NCBI GenBank assembly: GCA_013400155.1
Contig: VXBM01000220.1
Span: 36,021-100,020, forward strand
From: Helopsaltes ochotensis
Lineage: Eukaryota > Chordata > Aves > Passeriformes > Locustellidae
Length of the DNA stretch: 64,000 nt
Direction: 5' to 3'
The position numbers were made by a program, and so were the translations under genes. The notes below the pieces were generated by a model, which was not told the DNA's origin, did not search any database, and saw nothing but the letters and a program-made list of their open reading frames with translations. Below are positions 38,101-51,561 of the stretch, one piece after another; position 1 is the stretch's first letter; the number at the start of each line of letters is the position of its first letter.

Positions 38101-41100
38101 TTCTGGTTAGAGAAAGAATGCTGCAGAAATCGGAGATCGGTGTGACTGTGGAGCCTGGATATACAGGGTAAAAATAGCTGATGCATCAAATGGGTCAGCC
38201 TTCATGTGGGACTTTTCTGGTGAAGGGTTGAAACTGTTAACAGTTCTTGAAGCACATATTTTTGGAAATTAACCATTTGGAAGCTTGACCCTAATGATCT
38301 CAGTCCCAACTGCAGAGGTGGAATATATACAGAAACTATCTACTAACTAATGAACTGGGAATCCTCCTAAGTTGTTTTCTTCATTTAAAAATGATAACAT
38401 GATAACATGATTACAGATTTTGATTCAAAACGCCTTTAGGTGTTTAACGGAGTGTCAGATACTATATGCACTACATGCTCTATATAGGAAATGCAGGTCT
38501 CAAAAGCATCTGAAAGTGAATGGTAACATATACAAAAAAATTAACTTAGGAACACAGTAAATAAAATAAAATACAATGAATGAATAATGAATAATTAAAT
38601 GGTAATTTCAGCATGACAAGTTTCAAGAGGGTGCCCTACATTCTTGGCTATCTTTACTGTTTTCAATGTCTTGATAGAATTCATATATCTTATAAACCCT
38701 CTATTCTGACAAACTTTATTTTGCTTCCTTTTCTATTGAAAAAATAAATCCAGTGATTTTCAGAAGCTGTAGCTTGTAAATACAAGATTATTTATTTCGA
38801 ATTTCTGCATTTAAAAAATTTGCTATGAAATAGTGGATGCTTAAAAACTGATAATTTATTTTTAGTTCTGAATAATATTAACAATTATTATATATGCATG
38901 AAGATTAAAGAAGTAAGGACAACAGTGATACCATTATTTTGGTTTTTTAGGAGAAACAATATTTTGATGAAAAAAAAAAGAAAATAGGTCAATACAGCTA
39001 TACATCTCCATTTTGTTGACCACAGTTTCTGACCACCTTAAAAAAATCGTTAAAGTACATCCTTATTTTAGCATAAATGTGTAACTCATGCTGTCTTAGG
39101 TCAAATTTAAGCAGAAATGTAAGTCCTTTATTAAATATGAATGTAATAACTCACTGGCAAAACAAAACAAGTGTTTGATCAGGACTAATCAATGACAGGT
39201 TATGAGGACAGGAGTCACTGGTACATCACTCGATGTGTCAGCCATGACTAAAATGTTTGTATTGCTGTAGTGTGTTCTCTAAGACCAGTTTGTTTTAGGA
39301 TTATAAACTCAGTTAAATCTTCATAATGAGAAGCAAAATTACTTGATCGTTCACAAATCAAGATTCTCAAATATTATTTGACCAAATCTAAGCAGGCAAG
39401 AAATCCTGTTAAACTGTTGAAGCAAAATCCTAAATTATGCCTGTGTGGCCTCTTTTTCTCACTATTTAGAAATGAATTTAATGACTCATTAGATCACACA
39501 GTGGCAGTTCTACCCTACTTCTTGCAAAAGAAAAACATTATAAACATAAGAGGATTATATTATCATTAGGACTCCTTCTGAATTAATACGCTTAGGAGGG
39601 ACCTGAATTACAATAGCAGAAGATGAGTTACAGTAGAATATTTTACATGGTACCTTGAGTTTAGTTTGGAATCTCTCCCTGCAGCAAATTCGGATGATGT
39701 GGTTTTGAAGACTCCCTTTTGTCACTAAAGCTAATTAGGAAAGACTCTATTTAGACAAACTTAATACTGCTACTAATGAACAAAGATCAAACTATCTGTC
39801 AGCTGCTGCTAAGAATATCTTATTCAGTCAGCATTTATACTCCCCTTAAATTCTGCTGCTATCCAGTGCTGTGCAAGAGTGTATTTTCCCAAAAGTAACT
39901 ATTTATAGTGACAGTTAATACTAGGGCAAGAAAAGTACTCATAACAGGCACGTGCTTTGCAGTGGCTGGAGAATGTCACTCGGTTACACATGGAGCTCTG
40001 CAGGTTGTATGAACGACTTTCCAAAGTTCCTTCCTGATGGATGAAAGAAAGCTCAGAATGGATGTACATCCAGCCTGCATGGATGAATGGAGATGGGATT
40101 GTGGGGATAAACAGATGTTCTGTCTTATGTGGGATTTTATGTTTGATCCTTCTAGGGCAATGGACAGGAAATACTGTCTTGTCAGACAAGCAGTTTCCCG
40201 CCATAGTCAGAAGATGCTGAAACCACCTCCTGAATTTCTTGTTTTGACTTGAGCTGAAGAATCTCAGCAGTTGCAATGTTATTTAGATTATTTTAAAACA
40301 GATTACCTGAAAAAAAAAGATGTAGATACCACTTCTTGCAGTACTTTGAAACTTGCAAACACATCAGAAGAAACATGTTTTCTTTCACAAAAAATGTGGC
40401 AGAGACAAGGAATCTTCTAGTGCTTAATAATTTGTCTCTTGAGTATTAGGATAAAGAAATACATTAAAAACATTTCAGAGAGTATAAATAGGAGCTGAAG
40501 TGTTACCATTTTAATACAAAATTAATTATTAATACTTCATTCATGATTTAATGGTCACATCAGATCACATTACAGGAACAAGTCTGCTTTGTAAGGAATT
40601 ACTGCATGTAATATGTGAATGAAATAAACATACAGTATTTTAGATACATCTTCATACTTAGATTTCTAGATATATATGTGGTATGTTATGCATATATTGC
40701 ATATCTCAAAATTATAGATGGATGAACTCAAGGCAGGGGGACGGAAGGCAGTATTTTAAAAACTAGTGGCCAAGTGTGTTTTTATACAGTATAGTTCAAT
40801 AGTAATACTCCTAAACAAAAATGTAATTGCTCTTTCGGTTTGGGTTTATATTAAAAGTAAAATTTCAAAAATTATCTACTTAAGACCCCATATTTCTTTT
40901 TTATGCACAAGTAACTGAAGAGCTTATATATTATTGAATTGCAATGAGATTTTAAATTCCATGTAATTTTTCAAATTATATTTCAAAAGTGCGTAAAGTC
41001 TTTTGGAAATTTTAACCATAAGTGTGGTATTTTGAAAATATCACACAAAGCTATTTTTTCAGAAGCCCCAGTTCCACAACGACAGAACTTAACTATCAGG

Positions 41101-42504
41101 TATTTTCATTCTCAGTTAAGTGTTCCTAACTTTATATGAAAAGTCAGTGCCCAGTGGATGCAGGTTACTGTTAGTGTTTTATAGGGTAGCTATACTCCGT
41201 CTTCTCCTTGTTCGTAGAATCAACAGTTTTAAGATTTCTACCACCAGCTTGCTCTCAATAAACTCTTAGAACACCGCAGGAAACTTAATAAATCCTGTTA
41301 ACTCCTCCTCTAAAAATTATGTTTAACCATGCTTAGAATAGCAAAAAGTAAATAGTACAGTTAGTATAATTATTAGAACTGAAGTGTCCAAACCCCCCAA
41401 TTTTTCATGTTTGTCTAGATAGTTATATACAGACAAAGATGGAATTTGGTTGGTTGTCACAGCAGACACAATGTAACAGCAGCCCGGTTTTAAAAGGAAA
41501 AAGGGAAAAAAACAGCCAGTCCATCTTATTACTTAGATTTATCAACTTTCGTTCAGTGAACACAGATCCTGATGTATTGGGACTGAATTGTGTGAGTTAC
41601 AGTTATTCCTTGTGTTGTAGAAGAAATACATGTATATCAGCATCATTAGGCATGAAATTTTGTCTCAAGACTGAATCATTCAGTGTTTTGTTGTTTGACC
41701 TTGCTTTTCTGCCTGTTTGCATATCTGAAACTGTGTGTTGATCTTGAGGTTATTTCAGCTGAAGTGAGCTTGCTGGGCTCCCTGTTGAGCGAGGCTGTTA
41801 GGCAAGACAGTTGCATGACATTTGGTTTAATTTGTTGACACTTAAAATCCCCGAGTTCAGCTCTGATGGAAGACAGATCATGTAATGCCCCTGTGAAGGA
41901 CTTGGAGCATTCTTCATGTAGAAGCTTCAGACCAGAGAACAGTGTTTTAATACTAGATTAACAAGAAGTTATAGCATATTAGTAGTCCTTGTTTTAATGG
42001 ATATCTGAATTTTACCTTGTGGTATAACACCTTTTTACACACCCTACAAGCAGTTGAAAAAAATTTTAAGGTTTTCATTATTCAAAACACAGATTGCAGT
42101 AAGTTGTACATCTGGAAAAAAGTGCATATCATGCCTCTCTGCCCAAAAGGCACTGAACAATCTTTGGATTTATTTTTTGCATGGCTAGCAGTTATAGAAA
42201 AAATAAAGAAATTAAAGCAGTCTTACTAGACAATGAATGCTGTATTTGTGTCAGCATCTTATTATGTAGAAAAGATTAAATAAAGCTTATTGTAAATGAA
42301 TTTTTTTCATTATTAGGGATTCCTAACAATCATACTCTGCTTTCAATTCAAGAATTAATTCCTCAATCTCTGTTAAAAGTTTAATTTCCAGCAAAAATTA
42401 TAAGATGCCGCTATTTTTGGTATGCTACTTCTGTATCAGTTTAATGAAAATGAAGAAATGCCTGCCAAATCAAAATCCCTGCTACTACCTGTTCTCCAGG
42501 TACC
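35132..42504. other. Long unique stretch with candidate regulatory segments
   Basis: No gene recognised; the longest frames are 125 codons (39899-40276, minus) and 100 codons (41439-41741, plus), without motifs. The segment 37240-37530 has dense, non-repetitive sequence with homeodomain-like ATTA cores and an octamer-like AATGCAAA, and 40490-40590 has clustered TTAATTATTAAT motifs. Low-complexity A/T sequence lies at 38540-38600 and 38800-38900. Both segment calls are guesses from composition. Confidence 0.45.
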
Positions 42505-42716
42505 CAATCCCCATGCTGGAAGACAGAGACAGGAGGCAGAATGAAGCCCCCAGAATCTAAGGGGAGAGAGACATGTAGATGTCATCATGTAGATGAGATA
42601 TGTAGATGTGACACTTAGGGACACGGTTTTGTGGTGAACACAGTGGTGCCAGATTAGCAGGGGCAATTGATGATCTAGGAAGTCTTTTCCAAACTTAACA
42701 ATTATATGGTTCTATG
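42505..42716 (+). mobile_element. CR1 LINE with large internal deletion
   Basis: Two parts of a CR1 element that are normally far apart are joined. Positions 42513-42567 resemble a mid-ORF2 segment of avian CR1 ('ctggaagacagagaca', 'gcagaatgaagcccccagaa'; reading LEDRDRRQNEAPRI). From about 42571 the sequence is the CR1 3' end: 'gatgtgacacttagggacac' then 'ttgatgatctagg' and degenerate octamers (ATTATATG, GTTCTATG) to 42716. At the junction, ATGTAGATG occurs three times (42573, 42587, 42600), where other copies have it once. The ORF2 assignment rests on my memory of the family; the 3' end is firm. Confidence 0.65.
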
Positions 42717-45700
42717 TTTTCACAGAAATTCTGGAGTTTCATCCTTAATCAGAGACTTCCTCGTGTTTTAAATGTTTAAAGTCTCCTAAGGATGTTCAAT
42801 GTGACAAAACACCAACACTCTGTCATCTGGTCTAAACACTCATTATGTAGGTATTAATTAACAAGAAATAATGTTATATTGTTTCTGAGGAACCTGTAGG
42901 GCATACCCACCTAGACCACTGGGAAAATCTAATAGAATGCCACTGGGATTACAAACCCTAAGATGGTGGGTGCAACAAAGAAGCAGGTTAGAGAAGGGAA
43001 CAGAGATAAATTAATGGCAGAAGTACCAGAATTGTGAATTCCTGATCAAGTAAGAGCAGTAACAACAGATCTTTGCAGGCTCTGCTGTTCAGATTTCTGC
43101 TTTCTGAGTGTCCTGTAGCAGAAGAGATTTTGAAGAGAAACTAAGGGGAATAAAAAAATCACTTTTACAGAGGGAATTTGAAACATCATGTTAGCCTGTA
43201 TCAAGAATGAGAACACCAGTGCATTATTGAAAGACTTTTACAGTTAGAGGGTTGTCTTACATGCTGTGTCAAGGGTTTATTTGTTTGGTTTTTTCTAACT
43301 TCATGATCTTTTCTTCTGCTTCTTGCTGGTCCGTACTGAATAAGAGAATAAAAATATCGTGTGTCCCAGATGCTGCAGTCCTCAGGATGACTGTGCTCTT
43401 GCAGCCATATTTTCATAGAGAAGAGATCCCTGAAAACCGCCCACCCTCTGTCCATGCTCTGACAGCCACCCTAATGCAAGCAGCCAACTCACATGCACAC
43501 GAGAGAGCTTCAGGCTCTGCCCCAGCCACTGGTGCTCGGAGGCCACCACGTGCCCTGACCTCAGGTGGCAGAGTCAGGGTAAGAGAGAGAGGACTGGAAA
43601 TATGAAGAAACGGGTGGAAAGCTAAATAGCCCTTCCTGTCATCCCTCCAAAAAAAAAAAAGCTGTGATGAAAATTAACTAAAATAATGAAGAAGAAAGCA
43701 AGAGAGGAAGCTGCCTGGGAAAAATAGGGTTTAGTCTAGTTCTGAATGGATTACATGTCAAGAGCCTGGGGAAAATAGGGTTCAGGGCAGGCAGCCCAGT
43801 TCCATTCAGGATACCTGCTCCGGACTTCTTTGTGTAGAATATTTGATGATTGCCTCTAAAAATCCTACCTGCCTTGTTGGACTGGGAGATGCTCAGAAGT
43901 TATATACAGACCACCACTGCAACTTTCTAATGTAGGATCTGAAGGAAATAAGAAGAATGATACAGTCTTCAATGTCCCATTTTTTTTTCCTATTAACTCG
44001 CCCATATGCCTTTTTAATCCAGGTAAAGAAATCCACAAGGCAACTCAGAAGCACCCTTAGCAGCACATTTTATTAAGAAGATGTGTCTTTACTGTGAATC
44101 TGTTACCTGCTTGTTTCATTTATTTTTCCTTAATACTTTTAGGGTCATATCCTCATCACAATAAAATCCACTGAATATATACAAATTCTTGATGGAGAGT
44201 TTAAATATCTTGTGATCCTTACCTGCTTCACAGCCTTCAAAATATGTTTTGGAGCAGAATAGGTTTTGTTGTATGGAAGCAGTTGAATGAGAAACAGAAA
44301 TAGAATGGAAAGATTTGAATCACAACCAAAAGAATTCCCTCTAGCACCATTGTGTTGATGTGACAGATATGGTCTGAAAACAAACAGGAAGTGATAAACA
44401 AACAGGGTGATGCTCAAAATTAATTAGTTTTGCCATAAAATGCTATCTTTGATCCTAAAATATCACACAGACAAGAAAATCTGCTAACACCTCTGTAGAA
44501 TATTATCTACAATAATTTCTCACACAGGCACTTCAACATTTTAAAACTTCACTTTGTTCATGAGCAAAAATGAGCTTGCCTGTTACTTCAAAGCTAGTTG
44601 TGTGACATGGTGAAATAGTTGCAAAGAGTAAATAATATCTGTGATCAAAAGCCTGCAGAGTTTTGCAGTTGTGGCTTCTTTAGTCATGTGGTAGAAAAGG
44701 TTTGTTAGAAAATGTACTTTAAACACTGCCTTGTCACAGCTTTCCTTTGAACTCCAGGTTTCAAATCCTCTCCTGGAGTGAAGTTTGTAATTCACTGGGC
44801 TTAAGTCACACACTTTGACATGAATTACACTGTTCACTGAACTGGAGTAACTTCATAAATAATCCTTATTCCCTGGAGAGTCGAGTCTATTCATCATTCC
44901 CTTCGATGTTTTCTCCCATGCAGATTAGCATACACAGGACAAAAAAAAGGAGATGCAACCAATAAATGAAAAAGGTGATAACAGTACCATTTCTTATACT
45001 ACAGACTGGAGAAGTCAAGCTGAATTATACATTACAGACATCTTACCCGTTCTGCAGTGTCTGTGTTGAAGGCCATTATCTTCAGTCCTTTGGGAACTGC
45101 AAGGAAGTAAAGACATGGAAGCTTAGAAGAAAAAAGAATTCAAACTTTTTTTGGCTAGAAGCAAATTTTAGTTTATTATTCAGCTCAGCTCCACTGTGTT
45201 CCACTTTCAAAGTTTCACTAGCTGTTCCACTTAAAAAGCATATGATAGCATGGAAAATAAAGACTCCTTTAAAATAGTATTTCTTCAGGAGGACAGGTAA
45301 GGTGTCTGGACTTCTGCCTAACATGAGAGAAGATGGATTTTCCAAAATAGATTAGACGGTTTTCACTTAGATTTTCTTACTTCCATGAAACAAACATAGT
45401 TCACCAAAGTTTATAGCTCTTAGTGTTGACAAGCAGTAGTTATGTCGAGACCAGGAGGCTATTTGCTTTTTGACTCATATTTCAATATGAAATAAATTCA
45501 GAACATGCTTCAGATCACTCTCTTAAATAAGGGTTTATGTATATTAACTTCTTTCCCATGATACGTTAGGTAGATGTTGTGGCTTACCCCCCCCTCTTTC
45601 CACAGGGCATTCATGTGTCTCATTGACAAGCAGTATTATCTCTCCAGAGATTCTGGATCCAATGTGACTGGACCCACACTTCTAGCAGTCTGCACCATCT

Positions 45701-47789
45701 ACTCATGTACAGTGAATATCTACTGGCTGAAATGCCATTTGTGTGCTGGGCTCCACTGTCACTGTACACACATTAACAGGATATGCATTAGGAAGAGAAA
45801 TAAGCTTTATTGAATCTGATAGAATTAGTGTTTAAAAACAAAATAACAGCCCAGTATTAAACATGAAAATTCCAGCCTACTGAGAGAAACAGTAATCATG
45901 ATTTTCCTCTTGTAATTGAAAAATTTTTTCAAAAGCATCATAAAGGATTTTTCTGTCCATTGATTGCACCATTTCTTTCAGTCTCAGAACAGGAATTGTC
46001 AGAAGATAGCTTTATCAGATGAAAAGCATTTAGTTTTATTGTTCATTGGTAAAGTCACATACTATTGTATGTGTGAATATATTTATGACTGGCTTTTTCT
46101 TGACTGCTTAGCAGTTGAAAAGGAAACATTATGTAAGCAAACTAGAGCACAGGGGGTTTTGTTATGGACTAGAAGAATTTACATTTGTGTGGATTCTTTC
46201 TGATCCTTTCCCATTTGCACCTCTCTACGTTCAAAAAGCAGCTTTTCAAATGGAGAAAGTGCTTATTGCTCAGAACTCCTCTGGCCTAGTAAATAATAGA
46301 AACACTTTTCAAAAAGTCTGCTCTGCACTAAGCAGCAAATAAATCACATATTTTCTGGAAATTCAGTCTCTTCTTCAGCAGGCAGTTTGCACTTAGCTGA
46401 GAATATCTCAGAATTTCAAATCAAGCCAAACTTCCCTCATCAAGACAATGTTTCTCATAACTTTGTAGGGAAGAAATTATAAAACTTCCACATAAATACT
46501 AGATATTATAAAGTAGTTATGCATAAAATAAAACAACAATGATAAAAGCCTAAACATAAATGACATTTACAATGGAACAGCTTGTATGAGGATAACTTTT
46601 GCAACTTCACACTCCAGTGAAATAGTACCTTGATGAAATGGTTCACTGGAAACAGATGAGAGCTGTTGGGATAAAATGCCTGTAGCAAGTTTAAGCAACA
46701 TCCTATCTATCTCATCTAAGCCTATGCCTGACAGCACAGAAAGTAGAAAGGCTCTCATAGTCCTTCTGTTGCTTATGACAGCACAGGTAACATATGGTTT
46801 TTGATTAACTTTTGGTGTGGTAGAAGCTGCTGCAAGCTAAGAATCTGCTATTTATTGCAGGCAAGGGAACAGGCACTTGAAGAAAAAAAAAAGATAAAAT
46901 AAGGCAAATTTATTGTCTCTGACAGAACTTTGTATAGTTTCTCTCTGAAAAAAAAATTGAAGAAAAACACATATTGGCATTTCCATTTCTTAAGACCTGT
47001 GTTCAGGTCTTGAATTTCTACCACAGACTTAAAGTATTAAGTATCAATAGAAGAAAAAAAGTGAACCTGGAAACATAGACAGTGCCTTATATAGGAAAAT
47101 ACAGGATGAAAACCAGACCTCTATTACCTCAGGGAATATAATAAAACTTCTGCTTGATTAAAAACAATGCCCCAGTTTCCTCCCTCTCCCTTTCTATGGA
47201 AGATATATATTTGAGAGAAACAGTACTGATGATTTTTTTCAGTCTGAAAGCAGAAAGCAGCACCATCTCAAAAAACCTGTCTTCTTTTCATCTCTACCTT
47301 AAAGTTTATGAAAGTTAGCAGAGATTAATAAAAAAAAAAGATCATAAGCAAATTTGAAAAAAGCTCAGCCTTGCACCAACTAAAAAATGCATTTATTGTC
47401 AGGTATTCAACCTCTTAGAATCACTTGGGCTTCCCTCCATTTTGCTGCAGCAGCTGTAAATAAAACGTGTCGAGCTCAATTGTAGGCTGACCCTTTGAAT
47501 CTTAGTTTTTGCTGACATCTTGAAAACACCAGCTGTTATACTTCTTTAAAGGATGAATATATTTTGAACATGCCAAGAAAGAGATTATATAACATCTTCT
47601 CTTGACCGTAACTGTAGTCTAGAAGTCATCCCTAAAAACATCTCACTTCTCAGGTCAAACCTTTTACTCAAATACCTCGTACAAGAAGCCACCTGAGATC
47701 TGCACATCAATTGCATGTAATTGAAGAAAAGATAATTTGAAGCGACCTAAACCACACCATGAATTAGTCCTCTATATGACATTTGCAAA
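42717..47789. other. Unique DNA with a GC-richer patch at 43360-43640
   Basis: No gene is supported. The patch 43360-43640 is richer in G and C, contains several CpG, carries an open frame to 43605 (117 codons from 43252) and a splice-donor-like GGGTAAGAG at about 43577-43585; no protein family is recognised. A 22-base unit beginning GCCTGGG recurs imperfectly at 43713 and 43764. Other frames of 79-103 codons are unremarkable. Confidence 0.45.
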
Positions 47790-48050
47790 ACCACACCTAA
47801 AACTATGTGTTCAGCCCTGGGTTTTGCCACAGGTATTTGACAATATCCTACAATTTACAAGGACAAATTTCCTTTGATGCAAAGTTTGTCACCTATTAAA
47901 TACACACAGAGTGTACAGATCTAGGCAAACTCCTGACCTCTTGAAATTAAATTATCCTCTTCCAGGGCATCAGATTTAAAATGATTTTACAAATTGAGAT
48001 AAGCTCAATTTATCCTAGTTTTTCAGATTAAAGAATATTTAAATCCTCCC
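47790..48050 (+). mobile_element. Possible very old CR1-like fragment
   Basis: Weak resemblance to the C-terminal ORF2 part of old amniote CR1: 'aaaaccacacctaaaactat' with 'tcagccctgg' (47789-47820) resembles the family's conserved HLEYCVQ-type segment, and 'agctcaatttatcctag' (about 48003-48019) resembles the ELNLF-type segment that follows. The spacing (about 190 bases) is plausible. Divergence is high and no 3' end is visible, so this could be chance. Confidence 0.3.
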
Positions 48051-49089
48051 TTTTTGGAGTCACCTTTCTGAAGCCTTACTGTTACAATGCCCTTGAGAGT
48101 ACTATCAACATTTGTTTAGCTTTGCGACATTAGAAAACATTAAAGAAAGAAAAACAACAAAAAATGGAACTGTGTTTTATTTTGATATTTCCTGCTTTAT
48201 TTCTTAATTAGTTTTTTCAATGTTATATATTGCATTGGTACACCTATGATTGGATTATTATGGATTAAAGCCCTTGTCCAGAGGTAATTTTAAACTGTAT
48301 TCTGCTTTAAATACAATTAATTGTTTTGGCTATAAACTCAAATTATAAAAATGATACTGCTGAATCTAATTTCAAATACCATTTAATGTCCAAATATTGT
48401 TTACTTTTACTTTGACAAAACTGAAATGAGTGTTATTTTTTAACTGACATAAAGATTAGGATTGCTCTCCCTATCTTTTTTGCAAACCAGTTTTTGGTAT
48501 AAGTATTTTTATATTTTTTTGCCAGTTTCAGAACTGGCAAAAGAGTATTAAAGCAGTTTGCAAAATTTCAGGACAAAACTAAAACCATTAGACAGAAGAT
48601 AGTTTACAAAACTAGATATCACACGCATGTATAGATGCAACCATCTTTTCTTAGTACTTTTAAATTCTTAATTTTATTATAAAAGGTGAAATCCTGAGAC
48701 AGTTGCCTGAGAGAAATGAACATTGCTTCAAAATAGTTATCTAAATGTTGAGGTTTTCTACAAGCAAATAAAATAGGTGAGATCTGATCTCCCTACCTAA
48801 GAGTGAACAGAAAAGTTTTGGGATTGAAAATAGAAAAAGTACAGGTTTGGATTTTTTTTTCTCATTTATATAAAATGCCACATTGAGCTTTTTGCATTAG
48901 TAACAAACAATTTTTTGGAAAAGGATGTTGTGAGGTTATTTCATAGAATTTGTCATACTTGTATAACTACTCCAGAGATCAGGAGCTATTAGGGAATCCC
49001 TTCAATTCAGATGATATTTTCCAAGAAGCTGAAATGAAATAAGTAGCATGGAAGAACTCTTATCAGACACAGACCATTAACAGAACTCT
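48051..49089. other. Unique AT-rich DNA, no gene seen
   Basis: A/T-rich sequence with no recognisable coding, RNA or repeat element. Confidence 0.55.
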
Positions 49090-49710
49090 TTATATGGAAT
49101 TCCCTGCACCTTGGGGCAACCCTGGATAGGCACAAATCAGGGAATGAGAGGCTGGAGAGCAGCACTGTGGAAGGGGCCTTGGAGGTCCTGGTCCATGGCA
49201 AGCTGAACATGAGCCAGCAGTGCCCTGGCAGCCAGGAGGGACATCCCTGTCCTGGGTGCATCAGGCACAGCATCACCAGCCGGGCAAGGGAGGGGAGTGT
49301 CCTGCTCTGCTCTGAGCTGGGGCAGCCTCACCTTGAGTGCAGTTTTGCACCATAACATATAAGAATGTAAAGCTATTAATGTCCAAATGAGATAGTGAAG
49401 GGTCTTGATATGGTGAAGGGACGTCATATAAGGAGTGGCTGAGGTCACTTGGTCTGTTCAGCCTGGAGGAGACTTGAGGGGAGACCTCACTGCAGTTACA
49501 GCCTCCTGTGAGGGAAAGAGGAGGGGCAGGCACTGATCTCTTCTCTGGGGTGACCAGTGACAGGATCTGAGGGAACAAAGTTAAGTTGGGGGGATTTAGA
49601 GAAGCATTTGGACACTGCTCTCAGGCACAGGGTGTGACCCTTAGGGCATCCTGTGCAGGGCCAGGAATTGAACTAAATGATCTTTGTGGGTCCCTTCCAA
49701 GTCAGATTTT
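49090..49710 (+). mobile_element. CR1 LINE, end of ORF2 plus 3' region
   Basis: Plus-strand CR1 of the same group as the minus-strand copy at 3481-4015. The left part (49090-49355) matches the end of ORF2: 'ctgaacatgagccagcagtg' at about 49202-49221 (LNMSQQ) and a following segment reading HSITSRAREGSVLLCSELGQ. After about 49355 comes diverged sequence, then 'ttcagcctggaggagact' (49457) and the block 'ggacactgctctcaggcaca' (49610), 'ttagggcatcctgtgcaggg' (49642), 'gggtcccttccaa' (49688). The terminal octamers are eroded. A segment between the '...tgacaggatctgaggg' part and 'atttagagaagc' appears deleted relative to the 3481-4015 copy. No intact protein. Confidence 0.88.
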
Positions 49711-51561
49711 AAAAACGTAAAAATTAATTTTCTGCTCTCCAGTGTATTTTATTTCTGACATCAGGTGAAAGAACTGCAGCAAAGATTTGTATATCCTGTG
49801 TGGATTTATGGAAAGACTTCAGCTCTCTATGATACTTGATTTCTATTTTCTGTGTTTGCTGATGTTGTAGCAAATCTTTTCTTGAATGTTCATCAACATA
49901 TGTTAGATAACTTCCTGAACCATAAAAATATTTTGCACCATATTCCAAAATTTTACATGATTTAAAAACTTCATTATTGACCTATAAGTCCTTGAATTTA
50001 TTAGATCTTTATTTGCTCTTCTTTAAGATTTTATATGAAAATCTTAATTCCTTAAGAAAAGGGGATTTTAAAAATGGGATTTATAATGGAAGTAAAATTC
50101 ACTGTCAAAGAAATTTATCAGACAATTTATAATAACAAAAACTTTCAAATATGTTAGACATCATGTATTAAAGTCAAACCCCATGAAAATCTAAATGGTT
50201 TTGATGCATTCATAGACCAATAATTTCTTTTAAAATGGTTATTCCTTAGTGGTTTTTAACTTATTTTTCAAACCAGGCCCAGTTAACTAAGTTGTATAAT
50301 TGTAAAACCTTTTGGAAAGGCTTTGCAGTACAGCATAGATGACAGACATTTGTAGTTTTTCAGTAAATTTAAGATGAAATATTTCTACCAATTAATAATT
50401 TTGTTCGGCCTTACAAGTAATGTTTCTTCAGTTTTGCATAATTCAATATGCAAAATTCATAATTTTATATGTTGGCAAAATCAGCAAGTCACGAAGACAC
50501 ATTATTTAAAAAACTTACTTAAACTGGAAAAAAACTGTAGTTGTTGGTAAGAGATGGGCATAGAGAATCATGTTTTATCATCTGATTTCTGTGTGTGTCT
50601 GTGTGAGTGCATGTATGTATACGTGCCTGTGGACAGGCACACACCTACTCACATCATGTCAAAACATGGACTCTAGTTAGTCTTATTTATCAGCTTCTTC
50701 AGAAAAAGACTTTGCTTACAAAAACTTCTTTTTCTACCTGTCAGAATGTCTTCACTGTTTAGCTGAGATAGAAAAAAATTTACCTAGAAATGTTAAAGTA
50801 AGTAGCTGATAATTTCAGAAAAAATAGTTCCAGAGAGACGACCAAATCAACATACCAACTCTCCTTTATGCTGGAGTCATTATGAGCCCACAGATATGTT
50901 CTATATGACTCCTAAAAAAAATTCTTAGGCTGCCGCATTGTACAATGCACACTTGAAATAAGTATTTCCTTTTTAATAGACAGTTAGAAAACAAATACGT
51001 AATGTTTAGAAAATCTTTTGGGGTTTTTTGAACTGTGTTTGAAGCTGATGTACCAAAAGATTTCTTTGGATTTTTTCAAAATTCAGCTTTCCACATGGTT
51101 CTGTGTAAGGCTTTTTCCTGTTTGACATCTTAGGTTTGACTCCTTCTGCCAAAGGAGTCAGAATATCCACCAGTTGACAAGACCTGGGGTTTTTATCCTT
51201 TCAACTTGAAATTAATTATTATTTATCTCTTCTCATTACTGAAAAGCTAAGAAAGCAAAAGTTTTTGTCTAGAAGTGTGCTCTGAAAATTTGAGTTGGTC
51301 CCATTTTCTTAATGCGGATGGGAGCTATACATTAACAGAAGGAAATGGAGAAAGATTAATTCATTCACTTTCATATTAAATTTCACCTTTCAAAGGAGGA
51401 TAAATATGTTTTAATTGGTGAAAAATTAGAGTAAAATGTAATCAATAAATATATAATTAATTTTGTTTATTTAATTACATAATATTTTGCTCAATTATTT
51501 CTGGTAACTGTGGTTTAATGTAGTAAATGGTTTATAACAGATGGAAATCTTTTTACTGCAC
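49711..51561. other. Unique AT-rich DNA, GT-rich hairpin near 50.6 kb
   Basis: No gene is visible. A GT/ATGT tract at 50591-50622 runs into a perfect hairpin (GTGCCTG 50623-50629, loop TGGA, CAGGCAC 50634-50640). At 51430-51500 there is a dense cluster of TAAT/ATTA cores. Confidence 0.5.
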
